NCBI RefSeq assembly: GCF_029392095.1
Contig: NZ_CP113930.1
Location: 558,001-622,000 of the forward strand
Reading direction: 5' to 3'
Length of the DNA: 64,000 nt
Origin: Lactobacillus sp. ESL0700
GTDB taxonomy: Bacteria; Bacillota; Bacilli; Lactobacillales; Lactobacillaceae
Shown here: positions 32,751 to 42,543 of the stretch, one piece after another
Position numbering within the stretch: position 1 is the first letter of the stretch
Layout of the letters: every line of letters starts with the position of its first letter
Made by a program: the position numbers and the translations under genes
The notes under the pieces: generated by a model
What the model was told of the DNA's origin: nothing
The model's input: the letters and a program-made list of their open reading frames with translations, nothing else
The model's database searches: none

Positions 32751-33893
32751 ATGACTAGAATTAAGGTAATGACGGTTTTTGGCACTAGACCTGAGGCAAT
32801 TAAAATGGCGCCACTTGTGCTCGGATTAAAGGCTGATGAGCGGTTTGACGAGGTGACGGTGGTTAGCGCGCAGCACCGTGAAATGCTTGATCAGGTTTTG
32901 GAAATTTTCAAAATTCAACCGGATTACGACTTTAACATAATGAAGCAGAATCAGACGCTTGAAGAAATTACGGCTAAGGTAATGATTGACTTAGCTAAAG
33001 TAATTAAGAAGGAAAAGCCGGATATTGTCTTGGTGCACGGTGATACGACGACCAGCTTTGCGGCTAGCTTAGCCAGCTTCTATGAGCAGAGCACAATTGG
33101 GCACGTCGAGGCTGGCTTGCGCACGTGGAACAAGTATTCGCCATATCCTGAAGAAATGAACCGGCAAATGACCGATGACTTGGCAGACCTATACTTTGCC
33201 CCAACTAAATTAAGTAAAGCTAATTTGTTAAAAGAAAATCACCAAGCTGACAATATTTTTGTCACGGGAAATACCGCAATTGATGCACTTAAGCAAACGG
33301 TTCAAAAAGACTATCATCATGATGTTCTTGACTTGATTGAACCAGGTCACAAAATTATTTTGGTAACGATGCATCGCCGTGAAAATCAGGGTGAACCAAT
33401 GCGCCGCGTATTTAAGGTGATGAAGCAGGTAGTTGATAGTCATGAGGATGTTGAGATTATCTATCCTGTCCATTTATCGCCACGTGTTCAGCAAGTTGCC
33501 CGTGAAATTTTGGGTAATGACCCACGAATTCATCTGATTGCGCCATTAGATGTAGTTGACTTTCATAATTTAGCCAAACGCAGTTATTTCATTATGACAG
33601 ATTCTGGTGGGGTGCAGGAAGAAGCCCCGTCGCTTAATAAACCAGTGTTAGTTCTGAGAGATACAACTGAGCGGCCTGAAGGTGTTAAAGCAGGAACATT
33701 AAAGCTGGTTGGAACCGAAGTTGATGCAGTACGCAAAGCAATGCTTGACCTGCTTGAAGATAAGGCTGCTTATCAAAAAATGGCGAATGCAAAAAATCCG
33801 TACGGTGATGGCCACGCCGCTGAGCGAATAATGGATGATATTGCTTATTATTTTGATAAATCAAAGACGACTAGGCCGGCAGATTTTGAATAG
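32751..33893 (+). CDS. wecB: UDP-N-acetylglucosamine 2-epimerase (non-hydrolysing)
   Basis: Converts UDP-GlcNAc to UDP-ManNAc for wall teichoic acid linkage units or surface polysaccharide. 380 aa with the GT-B fold signature: FGTRPEAIKMAPLV, VHGDTTTSF, GHVEAGLRT, MHRREN, and SGGVQEEAPSL with the conserved acid for UDP binding. ATG 32751 sits 6 nt after GGAGG; the ATG 12 nt earlier overlaps that site. A single-gene unit with its own promoter and terminator. Confidence 0.93.
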   Translation: MTRIKVMTVFGTRPEAIKMAPLVLGLKADERFDEVTVVSAQHREMLDQVLEIFKIQPDYDFNIMKQNQTLEEITAKVMIDLAKVIKKEKPDIVLVHGDTTTSFAASLASFYEQSTIGHVEAGLRTWNKYSPYPEEMNRQMTDDLADLYFAPTKLSKANLLKENHQADNIFVTGNTAIDALKQTVQKDYHHDVLDLIEPGHKIILVTMHRRENQGEPMRRVFKVMKQVVDSHEDVEIIYPVHLSPRVQQVAREILGNDPRIHLIAPLDVVDFHNLAKRSYFIMTDSGGVQEEAPSLNKPVLVLRDTTERPEGVKAGTLKLVGTEVDAVRKAMLDLLEDKAAYQKMANAKNPYGDGHAAERIMDDIAYYFDKSKTTRPADFE

Positions 33894-33914
33894 GGCTTAA
33901 ATTTAACTAAAAAT

Positions 33915-33953
33915 AGCTGATAGAGTAAAGCACTCTGTCAGCTTTATTTTTTT
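33915..33953 (+). terminator. Terminator after wecB
   Basis: AGCTGATAGAGT (33915-33926) / ACTCTGTCAGCT (33932-33943), one T-G pair, loop AAAGC, then a T-rich run. Confidence 0.85.
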
Positions 33954-34107
33954 GTTTAAGAAGAAATCTGACATAAAGTTCTATTTATGCCCAAATATAA
34001 GAAAATTTATTCTCTATTATGTGATATATTTATATTATTAAAATTAGTCAAGTATTGAAAATTCACAAGGATTAACCATAGCTAAAGAAAAGGGAAAAGT
34101 AAGTAAA

Positions 34108-34341
34108 ATGTATTTTTTTATTTGTATGGTAATGATTTTTATTCTGTTAGCGAGCTTTATCATAGGATATTTAAGGCTTATGGGAATTTTTGCTTTAATT
34201 CTTGGTATTATTTTAGTGGTGTGTGCATTAGTTACTTGGATAAAGAGAAGATCAAGTAATGAAGATCCAGATGATCGAGCTCTAAGACAAGCATATGAAA
34301 TTTTAGACAGTTTGGAAAAGCACGACAAACATAAATGGTAA
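34108..34341 (+). CDS. Small membrane protein, 77 aa (tandem copy 1)
   Basis: Two hydrophobic spans (about 2-22 and 25-45) then a basic stop-transfer (WIKRRSS) and an acidic/charged cytoplasmic tail. Shares hydrophobicity pattern and the IFALILGIILVV core with the next gene. No known family; probably Lactobacillus-specific. Confidence 0.5.
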   Translation: MYFFICMVMIFILLASFIIGYLRLMGIFALILGIILVVCALVTWIKRRSSNEDPDDRALRQAYEILDSLEKHDKHKW

Positions 34342-34409
34342 ATATATGAAACACTAAGCTAATAAAAGCAGTTAATTACAAAAGAAGAAAGGGAGTAAAA
34401 TACCATCTT

Positions 34410-34664
34410 ATGATTTTTGCATTTATATTTTTATTCTTAATTTTTATATTGGTCATGCAATATTTAGGTATTTTATTGGTTTTTGCTTTAATTTTAGGAG
34501 CAATTTTGCTAGTGATTGCGGGTATCAGTTGCTGGAAAGAAAAAGCAAATTCAAAACCAAGTACAAATATAACAGTAAAAGAAGTAGATCCAATTACAGA
34601 AGAAGAGTACACAATTCAAAAAAGTATAAAACGACATAATAAGCGGATAAATAAAAAATTTTAA
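34410..34664 (+). CDS. Small membrane protein, 84 aa (tandem copy 2)
   Basis: Same build as the preceding gene: two spans with VFALILGAILLVIAG, then CWKEKA and a charged tail ending in basic residues. Upstream GAAAGGGAG is a plausible ribosome site. The pair looks like an old tandem duplication. Confidence 0.5.
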   Translation: MIFAFIFLFLIFILVMQYLGILLVFALILGAILLVIAGISCWKEKANSKPSTNITVKEVDPITEEEYTIQKSIKRHNKRINKKF

Positions 34665-34670
34665 AAACAA

Positions 34671-34706
34671 AAAAGTCAAAAATTCACTTCAGAATTTTTG
34701 ACTTTT
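34671..34706. terminator. Bidirectional terminator
   Basis: Perfect 15-bp stem AAAAGTCAAAAATTC (34671-34685) / GAATTTTTGACTTTT (34692-34706), loop ACTTCA. Lies between converging genes and overlaps the last bases of the GtrA gene. Confidence 0.9.
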
Positions 34707-35193
34707 ATTTATTATTTTTATGCTTTTGCATTCGCTGTTTAGCTCTCTCAATCATCGTTGTTTCCTGTGCTTGGAAAACCGATCGTGTAGTTAGGTAATT
34801 GAAAATCCCGACTAATACTTGATCAATAATTTTAACTGGTAAAGCATTGAGGTGCAACCATGAAATACCAACGGACATAATCATTTGGTCAGGAATCAAG
34901 CTAATAATTCGATAGGTAAAAAAGACGATTAGCTTGTGCCAAGTTGAATGATCCTGGTCAACATTATTAATAAAGACGGCCTTCTGGTTAAAGAAGTAGG
35001 AAGCTAGATTAGAAATTACAAACGCAATAATGTTAGAAAAGAAAACTGCTCCGCGCCACCATTTGTGCAGGACCATAAAGACAACTGTATTAATTAATGC
35101 GGCAATAAACCCAAAAACCATGTAAACAAATAGATTGCGGTGGCGTTTAACAAACTTAATGGGATGACGCCATGGATTAATCCTATTAGCCAT
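34705..35193 (-). CDS. GtrA family membrane protein
   Basis: 162 aa, four membrane spans. FVYMVFGFIAALINTVVF and NIIAFVISNLASYFFNQKAVF are the GtrA marks; family members flip undecaprenyl-linked sugars for glycosylation of teichoic acid or polysaccharide. Overlaps the flavodoxin gene by 8 nt, so the two are one operon. Confidence 0.88.
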   Translation of the reverse strand: MANRINPWRHPIKFVKRHRNLFVYMVFGFIAALINTVVFMVLHKWWRGAVFFSNIIAFVISNLASYFFNQKAVFINNVDQDHSTWHKLIVFFTYRIISLIPDQMIMSVGISWLHLNALPVKIIDQVLVGIFNYLTTRSVFQAQETTMIERAKQRMQKHKNNK

Positions 35194-35641
35194 TTAACCG
35201 ATCAGCCATTTCCTCTGCAGCTTTATCGATTGCAGCGATTGCATCATCGTCCGGTGCATTTTCAATCGTTACTGGTGCGACAACTTCTTCAGCACCAACT
35301 TGTTTGAACATTTTTTCAAAGTCAAAAACATTCTCACAAAAATGGTCGTTGTAGGTCTTGTCACCGCTGCCCATTACTGCAAAATATTTGCCGCTTAAAT
35401 CTAGCTCTTTTAGTTGTTCGTAAAAGTCGGCAACATCGTCAGTCATCTTGCCCTCACCATAAGTGTAGGTCACAAAAATGCACAAGTCACTTGCCAAGTA
35501 GTCGCTAGCGTCCGTGAACTCGGCCTCGCTAGTCTCTACATCAAAATCATAATCTTGCAGATCTTCTTCTAAAATCTCTGCCATATCTGCATCATTGCCA
35601 GTCATACTAGCGTAGACAATCCTTGCCTTCATGCTGTTCAT
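35186..35641 (-). CDS. Flavodoxin
   Basis: 151 aa. FMN-binding electron carrier: phosphate loop ASMTGNDADMA (T/S-rich P-loop), VTYTYGEGKMTDD (second loop) and VMGSGDKTYNDHFCE (third loop). Starts at ATG 35641 (AGGA 5 nt upstream) or at ATG 35632. Confidence 0.9.
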   Translation of the reverse strand: MNSMKARIVYASMTGNDADMAEILEEDLQDYDFDVETSEAEFTDASDYLASDLCIFVTYTYGEGKMTDDVADFYEQLKELDLSGKYFAVMGSGDKTYNDHFCENVFDFEKMFKQVGAEEVVAPVTIENAPDDDAIAAIDKAAEEMADRLNG

Positions 35642-35700
35642 ACCTTTCCTATTTAGTTCATCATATTATTATACATAATTTAGGCAGATTGATGAAATTC

Positions 35701-35729
35701 TTTAGTAAACTTTTAAAAAACGCTATAAT
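35701..35729 (+). promoter_or_regulatory. Promoter of the map operon
   Basis: TTTAGT, 17-bp spacer, perfect TATAAT (35724-35729). Confidence 0.5.
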
Positions 35730-35765
35730 GTAAGCAAAGATAATTTTTAAGAGGAGAGTTTAGTT

Positions 35766-36593
35766 TTGATTACAATTAAATCCGTTCGGGAACTTAAAGG
35801 GATGCAGGCTTCAGGCCGGTTACTGGCATCAATGTTTGAAGGCTTGCGTGATGTGATTAAGCCGGGAATTACGACTTGGGATATTGAAGAATTTTGTCAA
35901 GAATTTGTTAAGAGCCGTGGCGGTCGCTTATCTGAGCAAGGGTTTGAGGGTTACAAGTACGGCACTTGTATTTCGGTAAATGATCAGATTGCTCACGCAA
36001 CACCGCGTAAAGATACGGTTTTAAATGAGGGTGACCTTGTTAAAGTCGATGTTACTTGCAACCTCAATGGCTTTGAGACTGATTCATGTACTACATATCC
36101 AGTTGGCAAAATTTCAGATGCAGATCGTGATTTGATGGAAACAACCAAGAAGGCAATGTATCTGGGAATTGACCAAGCAGTTTTGGGCAATCGGATTGGT
36201 GACATTGGGGCAGTAATCCAACATTTTGTCGAAGATGAACACGGCTATGGCGATGTTAAGGAGTTAGTTGGTCATGGTATCCAACCAAGTATCCATGAAG
36301 ATCCAGAAGTACCTCATTGGGGCAAGGCTGGTCATGGTTTGCGCTTACGCGAAGGGATGACAATTACGGTTGAGCCAATGGTTGAAGCTGGCGGCGACTG
36401 GCGTATTGAGCAAAAGTCTGTCAGTGATCCTAATGATGATTGGGTTTATTACGCTACACCAGATGGCTCCAAGTCAGCACAGTTTGAACATACTTTTGCC
36501 ATTACCAAAGATGGTCCTAAGATTCTAACTTTACAAAAGCCTTATGACGGTTACGAAAAATACTTGCCGCATTTTGACGAAATGGATGATTAA
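35766..36593 (+). CDS. map: Methionine aminopeptidase, type I
   Basis: 275 aa; removes N-terminal methionine from new proteins. Metal-ligand motifs are visible: VKVDVTCNLNGFETDSC (two Asp), ELVGHGIQPSIHEDP (His), ITVEPMV (Glu) and QFEHTFA (Glu). Starts with TTG 35766 after AGAGGAGAG. Followed after 6 nt by yihY-like gene. Confidence 0.93.
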   Translation: MITIKSVRELKGMQASGRLLASMFEGLRDVIKPGITTWDIEEFCQEFVKSRGGRLSEQGFEGYKYGTCISVNDQIAHATPRKDTVLNEGDLVKVDVTCNLNGFETDSCTTYPVGKISDADRDLMETTKKAMYLGIDQAVLGNRIGDIGAVIQHFVEDEHGYGDVKELVGHGIQPSIHEDPEVPHWGKAGHGLRLREGMTITVEPMVEAGGDWRIEQKSVSDPNDDWVYYATPDGSKSAQFEHTFAITKDGPKILTLQKPYDGYEKYLPHFDEMDD

Positions 36594-36599
36594 GGTTGC

Positions 36600-37517
36600 A
36601 TGAATAAAAGTAAAGAGGCAGCACCAAATCGTGTTGCCTTATTTTATAAGACGCTATCGCTCAAATTCTCGCAAGGCGAAGTGTTAACTAGCGCGATTGT
36701 CATTGCTTATTATGTTTTGTTTTCGATTTTTCCATTAATTATTATTATCGGAAACATTTTGCCACTGTTTCATATTGATACGACGCCAATTGCCAGTTAT
36801 CTTGACCTGATTTTTCCGGATCGGATCGCCAAGTTTATTATGCCGATTATTAACTCACTGTTAAAGCGTAAGTCGACCGGCTATATTTCGTTTGGTATTA
36901 TTTTGGCCTTGTGGTCGGTTTCGTCATTAGTTAACGCGATTCGCATCGGGATGAATCGCATTTATGGCGTGCGCATGACAGAATTAAAGCAGAAGTGGCA
37001 GATAACGGTGTGGACGCGGTCAATTACTATTTTATTAACTAACTTAATGATTGTTATTTTTACTTTGCTAAGTTTAACTCTGATTTTTGGACAGCAAGTG
37101 TTGGAATTTTTACGGCCAATTTTTTCTTTTTCAGTTGGTGAAATTGAAAAAATCTTCAGTTACCGTTATCCAGTTGTTGGCATTATTTTGCTTGGCGCGT
37201 TATTTTATTTAAACTACGTTTTGCCTAATGTTAAGCTGAAAAAGCGGGTAATTTGGCCTGGTGTCTTTACGACCTTAATTGGCTGGCTGTTGCTATCTTA
37301 TTTGTTTAGTTTTTACCTCCATCATTTTCACATCAGCTGGGAAAATTATGGCATCATTGGTACTTTTATTATTTTCATGTTATGGCTTAACATCTCTTCT
37401 ATCTTGTTATTATTTGGTACCTGTGTTAATGCGGCGATTGTTTCACTTCGTGTTGGTAAAGTACAATATTCTGTTGGTCATTTAGCAGAGTATATTCAAA
37501 GAAAACGCCACCAATAA
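36600..37517 (+). CDS. YihY/BrkB-family inner membrane protein
   Basis: 305 aa with six predicted membrane spans. Family marks: SAIVIAYYVLFSIFPLII near the N-terminus, ALWSVSSLVNAIRIGMNRIYG, and YGIIGTFIIFMLWLNISS near the C-terminus. Formerly called ribonuclease BN by mistake; function as transporter-like membrane protein unproven. Co-transcribed with map. Confidence 0.88.
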   Translation: MNKSKEAAPNRVALFYKTLSLKFSQGEVLTSAIVIAYYVLFSIFPLIIIIGNILPLFHIDTTPIASYLDLIFPDRIAKFIMPIINSLLKRKSTGYISFGIILALWSVSSLVNAIRIGMNRIYGVRMTELKQKWQITVWTRSITILLTNLMIVIFTLLSLTLIFGQQVLEFLRPIFSFSVGEIEKIFSYRYPVVGIILLGALFYLNYVLPNVKLKKRVIWPGVFTTLIGWLLLSYLFSFYLHHFHISWENYGIIGTFIIFMLWLNISSILLLFGTCVNAAIVSLRVGKVQYSVGHLAEYIQRKRHQ

Positions 37518-37519
37518 AG

Positions 37520-37549
37520 TTGGCGCAATTGTGCAAAATCTGGTATATT
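37520..37549 (+). promoter_or_regulatory. Candidate galU promoter
   Basis: TTGGCG (37520-37525), 18-bp spacer, TGGTATATT extended -10 (TATATT 37544-37549). Confidence 0.4.
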
Positions 37550-37585
37550 GGATTTTAAAGTATGGATAAGAGAAAGTGTAAAAAT

Positions 37586-38485
37586 ATGAAAGTAAGGAAA
37601 GCCATTATTCCGGCAGCGGGGTTAGGGACGCGGTTTATGCCCGTGACCAAAGCAATGCCCAAGGAAATGCTGCCAATTGTTGATAAGCCAACGATTCAGT
37701 TTATTGTTGAGGAAGCTAAAAGCTCGGGAATTGAAGATATTTTAATTGTTACCGGTAAAAATAAACGGTCGATTGAAGATCACTTTGATTCTAATCCCGA
37801 ACTCGAGCAAAATCTGCAAGAAACAGGAAAGACCAATTTATTGCAGATGTCGCGGGAAATTACGCAACTAGGGATTAATATTTACTATACTAGGCAGCCA
37901 CATCCCTTAGGTTTAGGTGATGCTATTGCCCGCGGACGCAGCTTTGTTGGGGATGAGCCGTTTGTTGTCATGCTAGGTGACGACTTGATGCTGGACAAAG
38001 TGCCGCTAACGCAGCAGCTAATCAACCGTTATAACAAGACTCACGCGTCAACAATTGCTGTCATGCCAGTGCCGCACAAGGAAGTTTCCAAGTATGGTGT
38101 CATTGAACCAGATAATGAAATTGTGCCGGGGTTAATTAACGTTAAGTCCTTTGTGGAAAAGCCTGATGTTGATAAGGCACCCAGTGACTACGCCATTATT
38201 GGTCGCTACTTGTTGACGCCAGAAATTTTTGATATCTTGGCTAACCAAAAACCGGGACGTGGCGGCGAAATTCAACTGACTGATGCCATTGACACAATGA
38301 ATAAGACCCAGCGTGTTTTTGCTCATGTGTTTACGGGTGAACGCCACGATGTTGGCAATAAGGAAAGTTATCTTGAAACTTCCATTGAATATGGCCTTAA
38401 TCATCCTGAAATTAAAGATGATTTGCGCAAGTATATTATTAATTTGGGTCATAAGTTAGAGACTCAAGATAAGAAAAAGAAATAA
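37586..38485 (+). CDS. galU: UTP-glucose-1-phosphate uridylyltransferase
   Basis: Makes UDP-glucose for exopolysaccharide, glycolipid and teichoic acid. 299 aa from ATG 37586 ([12 protein letters not shown]); ATG 37562 would add eight residues. Nucleotide-binding [28 protein letters not shown] for metal/UTP, FVEKP, and [11 protein letters not shown] are all present. Confidence 0.93.
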   Translation: MKVRKAIIPAAGLGTRFMPVTKAMPKEMLPIVDKPTIQFIVEEAKSSGIEDILIVTGKNKRSIEDHFDSNPELEQNLQETGKTNLLQMSREITQLGINIYYTRQPHPLGLGDAIARGRSFVGDEPFVVMLGDDLMLDKVPLTQQLINRYNKTHASTIAVMPVPHKEVSKYGVIEPDNEIVPGLINVKSFVEKPDVDKAPSDYAIIGRYLLTPEIFDILANQKPGRGGEIQLTDAIDTMNKTQRVFAHVFTGERHDVGNKESYLETSIEYGLNHPEIKDDLRKYIINLGHKLETQDKKKK

Positions 38486-38498
38486 GAAATATGACTTT

Positions 38499-38531
38499 AA
38501 AGCATTTTAGACATTTTGTTTAAAATGCTTT
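38499..38531 (+). terminator. Terminator after galU
   Basis: Perfect 11-bp stem AAAGCATTTTA (38499-38509) / TAAAATGCTTT (38521-38531), followed by a T-rich run. Confidence 0.85.
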
Positions 38532-38651
38532 TATTTTTCAACTTTATGAAAACGACTTTAAACTTTTTCTTAACCTCATCCAAACTCCTAGGTAAACATG
38601 CCAAAATCCGCTAAGATTTGGAAGTGAATCTGGTAGTAGGAGAATTTATTA

Positions 38652-39803
38652 ATGAAAGACATTTTTGTTGTTGCTGCTAAAAGGACACCATTTGGCCGTT
38701 ATCGCGGGCAATGGGCTGACCAAAACGCAGTTGACTTGGGTCAGCTGGTTCTTACGGAAACCTTGCGCAGTATCGGCGTTGAAGTTAGCGAACTTGATGC
38801 CTTATTTATGGGTAACGTCTTAGGAAGCGGTTTGGGGCAAAACATGGCACGGCAAGTGGCGATTAATGCTGGCATGAAGACAACCAGCAGCAGCGTAACT
38901 ATTAATGAGGTCTGCGGGTCAAGTCTGAAGGCGTTGCGCTTAGCTCAAGGCCAAATGGAGCTCGGCGATTTTGACTTCGTTGCTGTTGGCGGTAGTGAAA
39001 GCATGACTAACGCGGTTTATTACAATGCTGCTCGCAATCAGCCGGCAGAAAATAGTATCATGATGACCGACGGCTTAACCGATGCTTTTTCTGGACAACT
39101 GATGGGGCTAACGGCGGAAAATGTCGCTGAAAAGTATCATGTTTCACGCCAAGAAATGGACAGTTACAGCTTGCAGTCGCATCAAAAAGCCGCGCGAGCT
39201 GTTAAAGAAGGTTATTTTGCTTCCGAAATGATTCCAATTAGCATTAATGGTCGCCAAATTAGCCAAGATGAAAATATTCGGCCCGATACCAATATGGCCG
39301 CATTAGCTAAACTGTCTCCTGCGTTTGTTGCAGATGGACAAGTGACGGCGGGGAATTCTTCGCCGCTCAGTGATGGCGCAAGTATGGTACTTTTGGCAAC
39401 TGCCGCAAAAGTAAAGGAGTTGGGACTTAAGCCACTAGCGCGTCTTGGGGCATTTGCGGAGTCGGGCATTGACCCAGCTTATATGGGTTTTGCGCCGTAT
39501 TATGCTGTGCAAAAGTTGTTACAAAAAACAGCCCATAAGATTACTGATTATGATGTGGTGGAAGTTAATGAGGCTTTTGCGGCGCCAAGCGTTGCTCTTA
39601 CTCGTGACTTAGCAATTCCGCAGTCGCGCTTAAATATTTTTGGCGGGGCAATTGCGTTAGGGCACCCCTTAGCAGCCACGGGCACAAGGCTAGTAGCAAC
39701 CGCGATTAATGCACTTAACCACGTTAACGGCAATCGCGCCTTGGTCACGCTGTGTATTGGCGGCGGGCAAGCAATTGCGTGCGAATTAATTAGGGTGGAA
39801 TAG
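38652..39803 (+). CDS. Acetyl-CoA C-acetyltransferase (thiolase), first mevalonate gene
   Basis: Condenses two acetyl-CoA to acetoacetyl-CoA. 383 aa; nucleophile C88 in INEVCGSSLKA, GGSESMTN, NEAFAAP, the GHPLAATG histidine block and the CIGGGQ cysteine. First in a three-gene operon for the upper mevalonate pathway that supplies isoprenoid carriers; AGTAGGAGAA precedes ATG. The next gene starts directly at the stop. Confidence 0.93.
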   Translation: MKDIFVVAAKRTPFGRYRGQWADQNAVDLGQLVLTETLRSIGVEVSELDALFMGNVLGSGLGQNMARQVAINAGMKTTSSSVTINEVCGSSLKALRLAQGQMELGDFDFVAVGGSESMTNAVYYNAARNQPAENSIMMTDGLTDAFSGQLMGLTAENVAEKYHVSRQEMDSYSLQSHQKAARAVKEGYFASEMIPISINGRQISQDENIRPDTNMAALAKLSPAFVADGQVTAGNSSPLSDGASMVLLATAAKVKELGLKPLARLGAFAESGIDPAYMGFAPYYAVQKLLQKTAHKITDYDVVEVNEAFAAPSVALTRDLAIPQSRLNIFGGAIALGHPLAATGTRLVATAINALNHVNGNRALVTLCIGGGQAIACELIRVE

Positions 39804-41015
39804 ATGAAGTTTTATCAATTAACGCCAGAAGAGCGGCGAGCTCTGCTCACAAAGCAGGGGGTAAAATTAGATGAAATTGACCCAGCAACGTTACATCAGC
39901 TTGACCAATTGAGTGAAAATGTCGTGGGGCAATTACGCTTGCCGGTGGGATTGGTCCAAAATCTGCTGGTTAACGGTCAGCGTTATTGGGTGCCGATGGC
40001 AACGGAAGAACCCTCGGTTGTGGCAGCCGCTAATCATGGCGCCAATATTTTTAGTAAAAATGGTGGTGTCACTGCCCAAAGTGACCGGCAAGGGCTAGAT
40101 GGTCAAATTATTTTGCAAAGTACGAGTGATTTTGAGCCAACTGCCTTGCTGGCGTTATTCCCCCAACTAATTGAACAAGCTAATCATGAATTTGCCAGCT
40201 TGGTTAAGCATGGTGGCGGAGTAAAACAGATTGAAATGCGCCAAGAAGCTGAATTGGTCTACCTAAAAGTATTAGTTGACCCGGCCGAAGCAATGGGAGC
40301 CAATAAGGTTAATTCAATTCTGGAATTTTTGGCTGAAAAAATGGCAAATCTGCCGGGAATTAAGGCAAAATTGTTTGCGATTTTATCAAATTATCCTAGC
40401 CAATTAACAACTGCGCGAGTTAAGTTAAATGTTGCTACACTTGGCGGAATGGCGGTTGCTAACAGGATTGCATTATTAAGTAAAATTGGCCAAACCGATG
40501 TGTACCGCGCTGTAACTAACAATAAGGGGATTATGAATGGTGTTCATGCCGTGCTTATCGCAACGGGTAATGATTCGCGTGCTGTTGATGCCGCGTGTGG
40601 CGTGCTAGCCAGTCAATCGGGACAATACGCCAGCTTAAGCAAGTGGCACGTGCAAGGCGATGATTTATGCGGGGAATTAACTTTACCGTTAGCAATTGGG
40701 ACAGTTGGCGGTTCAATTACAGCCCGCGCTGATGTGCGTCAGAATTATCGTATTTTAGGAAAAAAGATTACAACGGCAGAACTAGCTAATGTGATTGCGG
40801 CAATTGGTCTAGCTAATAATCTGGCAGCCTTATTGGCGATTTCAACTGATGGCATCCAAAAGGGCCACATGAAACTACAGGCGCGTAATTTAGTTGCGAA
40901 TTTATCTGCGACAGCTCAAGAAAAAGAGCAGGTCTTGCAGTTATTAACGCAAAATTGCGAGTATTCACAGGCCGCAGCCGTTAAATTTTTACAACAAGTT
41001 AGAGAAAAGGGATAG
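39804..41015 (+). CDS. mvaA: Hydroxymethylglutaryl-CoA reductase, class II
   Basis: 403 aa. Reduces HMG-CoA to mevalonate. Class II traits: ENVVGQLRLPVG, ATEEPSVVAAANHGA with the catalytic Glu, AMGANKVNSI, and the C-terminal GHMKLQARN block with the catalytic His. Stands between thiolase and synthase with gaps of 0 and 2 nt. In enterococci thiolase and reductase are fused (MvaE); here they are separate. Confidence 0.93.
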   Translation: MKFYQLTPEERRALLTKQGVKLDEIDPATLHQLDQLSENVVGQLRLPVGLVQNLLVNGQRYWVPMATEEPSVVAAANHGANIFSKNGGVTAQSDRQGLDGQIILQSTSDFEPTALLALFPQLIEQANHEFASLVKHGGGVKQIEMRQEAELVYLKVLVDPAEAMGANKVNSILEFLAEKMANLPGIKAKLFAILSNYPSQLTTARVKLNVATLGGMAVANRIALLSKIGQTDVYRAVTNNKGIMNGVHAVLIATGNDSRAVDAACGVLASQSGQYASLSKWHVQGDDLCGELTLPLAIGTVGGSITARADVRQNYRILGKKITTAELANVIAAIGLANNLAALLAISTDGIQKGHMKLQARNLVANLSATAQEKEQVLQLLTQNCEYSQAAAVKFLQQVREKG

Positions 41016-41017
41016 TA

Positions 41018-42178
41018 ATGCAAGTTGGAATTGACCAGATAGGATTTTATACACCCAATAAATATGTTGATATGGTGGATTTGGCTCATGCGCGCAATGA
41101 AGATGTTGATAAATACTTGATCGGCATTGGTCAAAGTCAGATGAGTGTGGCCGATCAGACACAAGATGCCGTTTCAATGGGAATTAATGCGACACAATAT
41201 CTATCGCAAATTGATCGCGAGCAAGTAGGTCTTTTGATTTTTGGAACCGAAAGCGGTGTGGATCAATCCAAGTCAGCTTCTTTATTTGTCAAAAGCGCCT
41301 TGAATTTAGCGCCCGAAGTGCGGACTTTTGAGGTGAAAGAAGCGTGCTTTGGCATGACGGCTGGTGTGATGATTGCCCGTGATTATGTCCGTCTGCATCC
41401 CCACCACAGTGCGATTGTCATCGGCAGTGACTTAGCTCGTTACGGTATCGGCACTTCTGGGGAAGTGACGCAGGGTGCGGGCAGCGTGAGTTTGTTAATT
41501 AAGGCTAACCCGCGCATTTTGACTTTAAATGACGGTCACAGCGCCTTTAGTCAAGACATTAACGACTTTTGGCGGCCCAATAATTCGGCGACGGCGCTAG
41601 TTGATGGCAAGTATTCCACGCAGGTTTACTTGGATTTCTTTCAGAGAACATTTACTGATTACCAAAAATTAAAAAAGCTGCAGCCAAGTGACTTTATGGC
41701 GCTGATCTATCATTTGCCCTTTACCAAGATGGGTTTGAAGGCTAATCGGTTAGCAATTGCTGACCAAGATGAAGCAACAAGTGAGCTGCTATCGACTAAT
41801 TTTACGATGGCCGCACGTTATGGCCGAGTAGTGGGCAATATCTACACGGCGTCGCTTTATTTAAGCTTGCTTAGTTTGCTGGAAAATAGCATTTTACCAG
41901 CTGATGCTCTGATCGGTCTGTTCTCATATGGTTCTGGAGCCATGGGGGAGTTCTTTTCAGGAAAAACAGTAGCAAATTATGAAAAAATGCTCAATCCTGC
42001 TGGAACTAAAAAATTGCTGCAGCGGCGGCAAAAGTTAACGATTCCAGAATATGAACAAATTTTTACAACGGCTCTGAGTGATCCAGTTGATGGAGCGACA
42101 TTAACTAGTGACGAAGAGGCAGGTTACTGGTATTTTGCGGGGACGAAAAACCGCATTCGCCAATACCGTCAAAAATAA
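41018..42178 (+). CDS. mvaS: Hydroxymethylglutaryl-CoA synthase
   Basis: 386 aa. Condenses acetyl-CoA with acetoacetyl-CoA. Catalytic C110 in KEACFGMTAG, early acid in GIGQSQM/ARNEDVD region, FGTESGVDQSKSAS, HLPFTKMG histidine block and YGSGAMGEFF. Last gene of the mevalonate operon, with a terminator behind it. Confidence 0.93.
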   Translation: MQVGIDQIGFYTPNKYVDMVDLAHARNEDVDKYLIGIGQSQMSVADQTQDAVSMGINATQYLSQIDREQVGLLIFGTESGVDQSKSASLFVKSALNLAPEVRTFEVKEACFGMTAGVMIARDYVRLHPHHSAIVIGSDLARYGIGTSGEVTQGAGSVSLLIKANPRILTLNDGHSAFSQDINDFWRPNNSATALVDGKYSTQVYLDFFQRTFTDYQKLKKLQPSDFMALIYHLPFTKMGLKANRLAIADQDEATSELLSTNFTMAARYGRVVGNIYTASLYLSLLSLLENSILPADALIGLFSYGSGAMGEFFSGKTVANYEKMLNPAGTKKLLQRRQKLTIPEYEQIFTTALSDPVDGATLTSDEEAGYWYFAGTKNRIRQYRQK

Positions 42179-42183
42179 TAAAG

Positions 42184-42210
42184 GCAGGCTGAATTGACAG
42201 TCTGCTTTTT
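42184..42210. terminator. Terminator after the mevalonate operon
   Basis: GCAGGCTG (42184-42191) / CAGTCTGC (42198-42205), one G-T pair, loop AATTGA, five T. Confidence 0.75.
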
Positions 42211-42493
42211 AAGTTAATCTAACTGAATTGGTCTCTGGTAAAATCTGGACGCCATAAAGCGGCAAGCGTTCAGCATCACTTTGCACCCACAAGGGGATGC
42301 TGCGGCCATGCATGTGTTTAACTAGGTGGAAGATTTTGGCCTTAGTCATTGGCGTTTGCCCTGGATAAAGCAAGCATTCACTTCCCGTGATTTTAAGCCG
42401 AGCAAGCGGCAGCACTTTTTGCTCAATTGTTAAATAAAAGGTTGTTTGCGCGTTTAAATCGTTGGTTAATTGGAGTAAATCCGTAAGTCTCAT
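42209..42493 (-). CDS. Conserved small protein, unknown
   Basis: 94 aa from ATG 42493 (AGGT upstream; an ATG at 42511 adds six residues). Soluble alpha/beta-looking sequence MRLTDLLQLTNDLNAQTTF..., with several Leu/Pro strands. No family recognised. Confidence 0.6.
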   Translation of the reverse strand: MRLTDLLQLTNDLNAQTTFYLTIEQKVLPLARLKITGSECLLYPGQTPMTKAKIFHLVKHMHGRSIPLWVQSDAERLPLYGVQILPETNSVRLT

Positions 42494-42543
42494 TTTATTA
42501 TACCTATACAAAATTAAAATGTTATACTAATGATATTGTATTT

